Shown: positions 33,834-37,078 of the stretch, one piece after another
Layout: each line of letters starts with the position of its first letter
How positions within the stretch are numbered: position 1 is the stretch's first letter
NCBI GenBank assembly: GCA_035623255.1
Contig: DASPTU010000109.1
Location: 1-37,078 of the forward strand
Reading direction: 5' to 3'
From: JAFAGX01 sp035623255
Lineage (GTDB): Bacteria; Acidobacteriota; Terriglobia; Terriglobales; Acidobacteriaceae
DNA: 37,078 nt
Made by a program: the position numbers and the translations under genes
The notes under the pieces: model-generated
Database searches by the model: none
Seen by the model: the letters and a program-made list of their open reading frames with translations, nothing else
Told to the model about the DNA's origin: nothing

Positions 33834-36800
33834 ATGAGGCCGGAATACTACGCGTTCCTGGGGTGTATGGCGACTCTACCCAACGAAGATCCGGACCCCG
33901 AAGAAGGTGGAAAACCCCCAACCACTGGTTCGCCGGAAAACCGCGATGCGGCCGCTGTGCTCACCCCTCCTCCGGATAGTAATTCCGGTTCGAGAACGAT
34001 CTCCGATACACCTACTCTGATCGACCAGCCGCTGGATGCTCCCACCGTCGTCGATTTGGATGAGACCACCGCGTCGATAGCCGCAGCTGACGCTCCAACA
34101 ATGATCGATGCCGGCCCGCGAAGCCCCGTTACGCCCACACCGGGCTTTGCTGCTGGTTTGGCCGTCCTCATGCCTGGGATGCTGCTGGGCCACCGCTACG
34201 AGATCCTCAGCCTTCTCGGAGAGGGAGGAATGGGTGCGGTCTACAAGGCGATGGACAGGGAACTGAATCGCCCAGTAGCGCTAAAGGTCATTCGCCCGGA
34301 GTTGGCGCAGAACAAAGGCATCATTGAGCGGTTCAAGCAGGAGTTACTCCTTGCACGGCAGGTCACCCACAGAAACGTAATTCGTATCTACGACCTCGGC
34401 GAAGCCGACCGCATGAAATTCATCACCATGGAATTTATTGAGGGTGAAGATCTGCGCTCGCTTCTTCTCCACAAGCAGAAGCTGACGCCCGAGGAGGCGA
34501 TGGACGTTATTCTGCAGGTTTGCCGCGCATTAGAAGCGGCACATAGTACAGGCGTGATCCATCGCGACCTGAAGCCACAGAACATCATGCGCGAGGAGAG
34601 CGGCCGCATCGTGGTGATGGATTTCGGTCTCGCTCGCACCGTTGCCTCTGACGGCATGACCAAAACCGGAGCCCTGGTCGGCACCATGGAATACATGTCG
34701 CCCGAGCAAGCTCTCGGTCAAACGCTCGACCAGCGCTCGGATCTGTACACGGTTGGCCTTATTCTCTACGAACTGCTGACCGGCAAAATGCCGTTTGCGG
34801 CCGACAGCGCACTGGCCAGCCTGATCAAGCGCACGCAAGAGAGGGTTGTTCCGGTTTCCGATCTCGATGGCGCCATTCCACGCTCAGTGAGCAACATCGT
34901 CACCAAGTGCCTGGAGCGCGACCTAAAGCTGCGTTACCAGACTTCTGCGGAGTTGCTCTCCGATCTCGAAGCCTGGCAAGGCAAGCGCGCCGGTGCCACG
35001 CTGAATTTCCACGCCAAAGTCGGCCCCTGGGGACAAGGCTTGCCCTGGCCCCTGATTGCCACCGTTGCCACTGTCATCTTGTTGGTCGCTCTAGGCTGGA
35101 TCTTCCGTGCCAGGTTGGTGCCTATTTCCAAGCAACAAGTACCTGCTGGTCCACAGGTCTCGTTGGCAATTTTGCCGTTTCGCAATGCCTCTGGCGACGC
35201 CACTATGGATTGGCTGGGATCAAGCCTCGCCGAGATGCTGAGCACAGACGTTGGGCAATCGACCCGCCTGCGCACCGTCTCGCAGAGCCGCTTGCATCAG
35301 GTTCTTTCGGATTTACGCATCGCCCCCAACACCTCCCTGGAGCCCGAGATTCTGCACCGATTGGCCGAGTTCAGCAGCGCCGACACTTTGGTTTGGGGAC
35401 AATATGCCAGGTTCGGAGATCAGATCCGAATCGATGCCACCCTGCAAGACATCAAGAACGATCGAACCGTTCCCCTTAAGGTTGATGTGCCGGGAGAAAA
35501 AGAGATTCCCGGTGCGGTTGACAAGCTGGCGGAATCGATTCGCCAGAAACTTGCGTTGCCGCAGAATGTACTTAATGAGCTCAAGGCAAGCTCGTTTCAG
35601 CCGGACTCAAAATCGGTGGATGCTCTGCGAGATTACAACCAGGGCGTCGGTTTCCAGCGCGATGGAAAAAATCTCGAAGCGCAGAAGGAACTAGAGGCTG
35701 CCACCAAACAAGATCCAACGTTTGCTTTGGCCTTTTCTAAGCTCGCACAAAGCTACAACAGCCTGGGCTATGACGTGGAAGCTGAGCAAGCCGCGCAAAA
35801 AGCCGTCACGCTAAGCCAGAGTCTGCCGGAGGCGGAGAAGTATTTGATCGCTGCTGTTCGTTTTCAGGTCAGCAAGAACTATCCCGAAGCCATAAAGGCC
35901 TATGAAACTCTTGCCAAGGCTTCGCCTGGAAATTCTGACGTCGCATCTGCATTGGCCGATCTTTACGAGCAGACGGGCGACGTTGCCAAAGCGACCGACT
36001 ACAACCAGAAGATCCTTGCTGCAAATCCCAACGACGTCGGCGCTACCCTGGCTCTGGGACGTCTTGCCCTGAGTGCAGGTAACGCCCAGGACAGTCTCGA
36101 TCCCCTGAACCGTGCGTTAAGTTTGGCGGTTCGGCTGGACAATCAGGAGCAGAAAGCTGCCGCTTTAAACAGCCTGGGAACTGCCTACCGGATGTTGAAC
36201 AAGCCGGACGAAGCATTGCGTAATTACGAGGAAGCTCTGGCAATCCGTCGCCAACTCGGGCAGAAAAACGGCATCGCATCCAGTCTGAATGGGATCGCGA
36301 GAACACAGGCGGCGCTGGGAAAGAACAAGGAAGCGCTATCCAATTTCCAGGAAGCCCTGCAGATTCGCCGCGACATTGGCGACAAACGCGGCTTGGGCGA
36401 CACCTTGGTCGATATGGGGAACCTGCTCGATGACCTTGGAAACCACGACCAGGCACTAACCATGTACAAAGAAGGTCTGCAAGTGCAGCGCGACATCAGT
36501 AACGAACAAATGCAAGCTAACTGCTTGAACAACATCGGCGCCGTCTACTTTGAGAAAGGCCAATACGAAGACGCGCGCACCTATTATCAGCAGGCCCTGC
36601 AGTTGCGGGAAAAATCGAAAGTGCCGGGTGTCATCGTCGAGAGTATCCAGAATCTCGCCTATGTCTCCGTCCGCATGGGCGAGTATGACCAGGCCGTCGC
36701 GCAATACATGCGCGTTCTGGAACTGCACCGCAGCATGGGCGACAGCCGCGGCGCCGCACTCGATTCCTATTCGCTTGGCGTAATGTTCGATCAGCAGGGG

Positions 36801-37078
36801 CGGTTCGGTGCTGCGGTCAATTCCAAACACGACGCACTTAAGACTCTTCAGGATTTAAAGGACAAGTCTCCTACACTGACCGAGGTCGAGGGTGGTTATG
36901 GGAAGTCGCTCGTTTTGGCCGGTCGCGCTGACGAGGCCAAAGCTCCATTAGCGGACGCACTCAGTTTGGCTCGTGAGCAGAAGAATGATGGCTTGGTCTC
37001 ACAAACCCTCGGCTTCCAGGGCGACGCTGCCTATTACGCTAGTGACTTCAAATCCGCGCGCTCACTGTACGAACAAGC
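33834..37078 (+). CDS. Ser/Thr protein kinase with TolB-like and TPR domains (3' partial)
   Basis: A receptor-like Hanks-type kinase, 1081 codons present and no stop before the window end, so it is truncated at the right edge. Seen in order: a Pro/Thr-rich tail with repeated 'PTLID/PTVVD/PTMID' stretches (about 50-100). The kinase domain follows (about 119-390) with GEGGMG (129-134), VALK lysine 151, HRD 243-245 and DFG 263-265, all intact. Then come one membrane segment (about 406-425), a TolB-like region (about 440-590; AILPFRNASGD), and a long TPR array from about residue 600 to the edge. The kinase is expected in the cytoplasm and the TolB/TPR part in the periplasm. ATG 33834 may sit on its own -10 (TATACT abuts it); M12 at 33867, preceded by GGGG, is an alternative start. 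Confidence 0.93.
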   Translation, partial: MRPEYYAFLGCMATLPNEDPDPEEGGKPPTTGSPENRDAAAVLTPPPDSNSGSRTISDTPTLIDQPLDAPTVVDLDETTASIAAADAPTMIDAGPRSPVTPTPGFAAGLAVLMPGMLLGHRYEILSLLGEGGMGAVYKAMDRELNRPVALKVIRPELAQNKGIIERFKQELLLARQVTHRNVIRIYDLGEADRMKFITMEFIEGEDLRSLLLHKQKLTPEEAMDVILQVCRALEAAHSTGVIHRDLKPQNIMREESGRIVVMDFGLARTVASDGMTKTGALVGTMEYMSPEQALGQTLDQRSDLYTVGLILYELLTGKMPFAADSALASLIKRTQERVVPVSDLDGAIPRSVSNIVTKCLERDLKLRYQTSAELLSDLEAWQGKRAGATLNFHAKVGPWGQGLPWPLIATVATVILLVALGWIFRARLVPISKQQVPAGPQVSLAILPFRNASGDATMDWLGSSLAEMLSTDVGQSTRLRTVSQSRLHQVLSDLRIAPNTSLEPEILHRLAEFSSADTLVWGQYARFGDQIRIDATLQDIKNDRTVPLKVDVPGEKEIPGAVDKLAESIRQKLALPQNVLNELKASSFQPDSKSVDALRDYNQGVGFQRDGKNLEAQKELEAATKQDPTFALAFSKLAQSYNSLGYDVEAEQAAQKAVTLSQSLPEAEKYLIAAVRFQVSKNYPEAIKAYETLAKASPGNSDVASALADLYEQTGDVAKATDYNQKILAANPNDVGATLALGRLALSAGNAQDSLDPLNRALSLAVRLDNQEQKAAALNSLGTAYRMLNKPDEALRNYEEALAIRRQLGQKNGIASSLNGIARTQAALGKNKEALSNFQEALQIRRDIGDKRGLGDTLVDMGNLLDDLGNHDQALTMYKEGLQVQRDISNEQMQANCLNNIGAVYFEKGQYEDARTYYQQALQLREKSKVPGVIVESIQNLAYVSVRMGEYDQAVAQYMRVLELHRSMGDSRGAALDSYSLGVMFDQQGRFGAAVNSKHDALKTLQDLKDKSPTLTEVEGGYGKSLVLAGRADEAKAPLADALSLAREQKNDGLVSQTLGFQGDAAYYASDFKSARSLYEQ

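Noticed and set aside
1..37078. CRISPR arrays, insertion sequences, prophage or attachment sites
   Set aside because: No regularly spaced repeats, transposase or integrase frames, or flanking direct repeats were found by reading.

Overview
The window looks like a chromosomal segment of an Acidobacteriota bacterium (Terriglobia/Koribacter-like). This is inferred from gene content, not from a marker gene: a lipoprotein resembling DUF4382/DUF5666 proteins, a serine/threonine kinase fused to TolB-like and TPR domains, a kinase-like protein fused to a TonB C-terminal domain, many small orphan regulators, and a Gram-negative outer membrane (BamA, TolC, RND). I see no rRNA, tRNA, insertion sequence, CRISPR array or prophage.

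Layout. (1) 1-3.4 kb: a membrane pseudokinase-TonB protein (-) divergent from a secreted lipoprotein (+) that ends in a clear intrinsic terminator. (2) 3.4-8.7 kb: an orphan molybdopterin oxidoreductase and BamA, each with a TATAAT box directly upstream. The oxidoreductase carries a short REP-like palindrome inside its reading frame. (3) 8.7-21 kb: a minus-strand block holding a CoA-binding protein, a GAF/zinc-ribbon membrane protein and a five-gene operon (OmpR-type regulator, histidine kinase, TolC, RND adaptor, RND pump). On both sides the block is bracketed by a plus-strand pair of tiny LuxR-type HTH genes (A-B), and the two pairs are paralogous. (4) 21-24.7 kb: a signalling cluster with a stand-alone receiver, a double PilZ protein, two unknown small proteins and a membrane GGDEF diguanylate cyclase. 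(5) 24.7-30.6 kb: a minus-strand sugar-phosphate operon tkt-tal-zwf-glk, with zwf and glk coupled by an ATGA overlap. (6) 30.9-37.1 kb: recO, glyQ without glyS beside it, a small charged helical protein, and a large Ser/Thr kinase-TolB-TPR protein that runs off the right edge and has no stop in the window.

How the genes fit together. The efflux operon is most likely controlled by its own two-component system; two TTAAGG repeats 11 bp apart lie in front of the regulator gene. The 21-24.7 kb cluster contains a maker (GGDEF) and a binder (PilZ) of cyclic di-GMP. The tkt-tal-zwf-glk operon supplies glucose phosphorylation, NADPH and pentose-phosphate interconversion, but pgl and gnd are not here. 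The most unusual feature is the duplicated HTH-only LuxR pair, with separate A and B subfamilies conserved between loci and structured non-coding DNA upstream of each pair.
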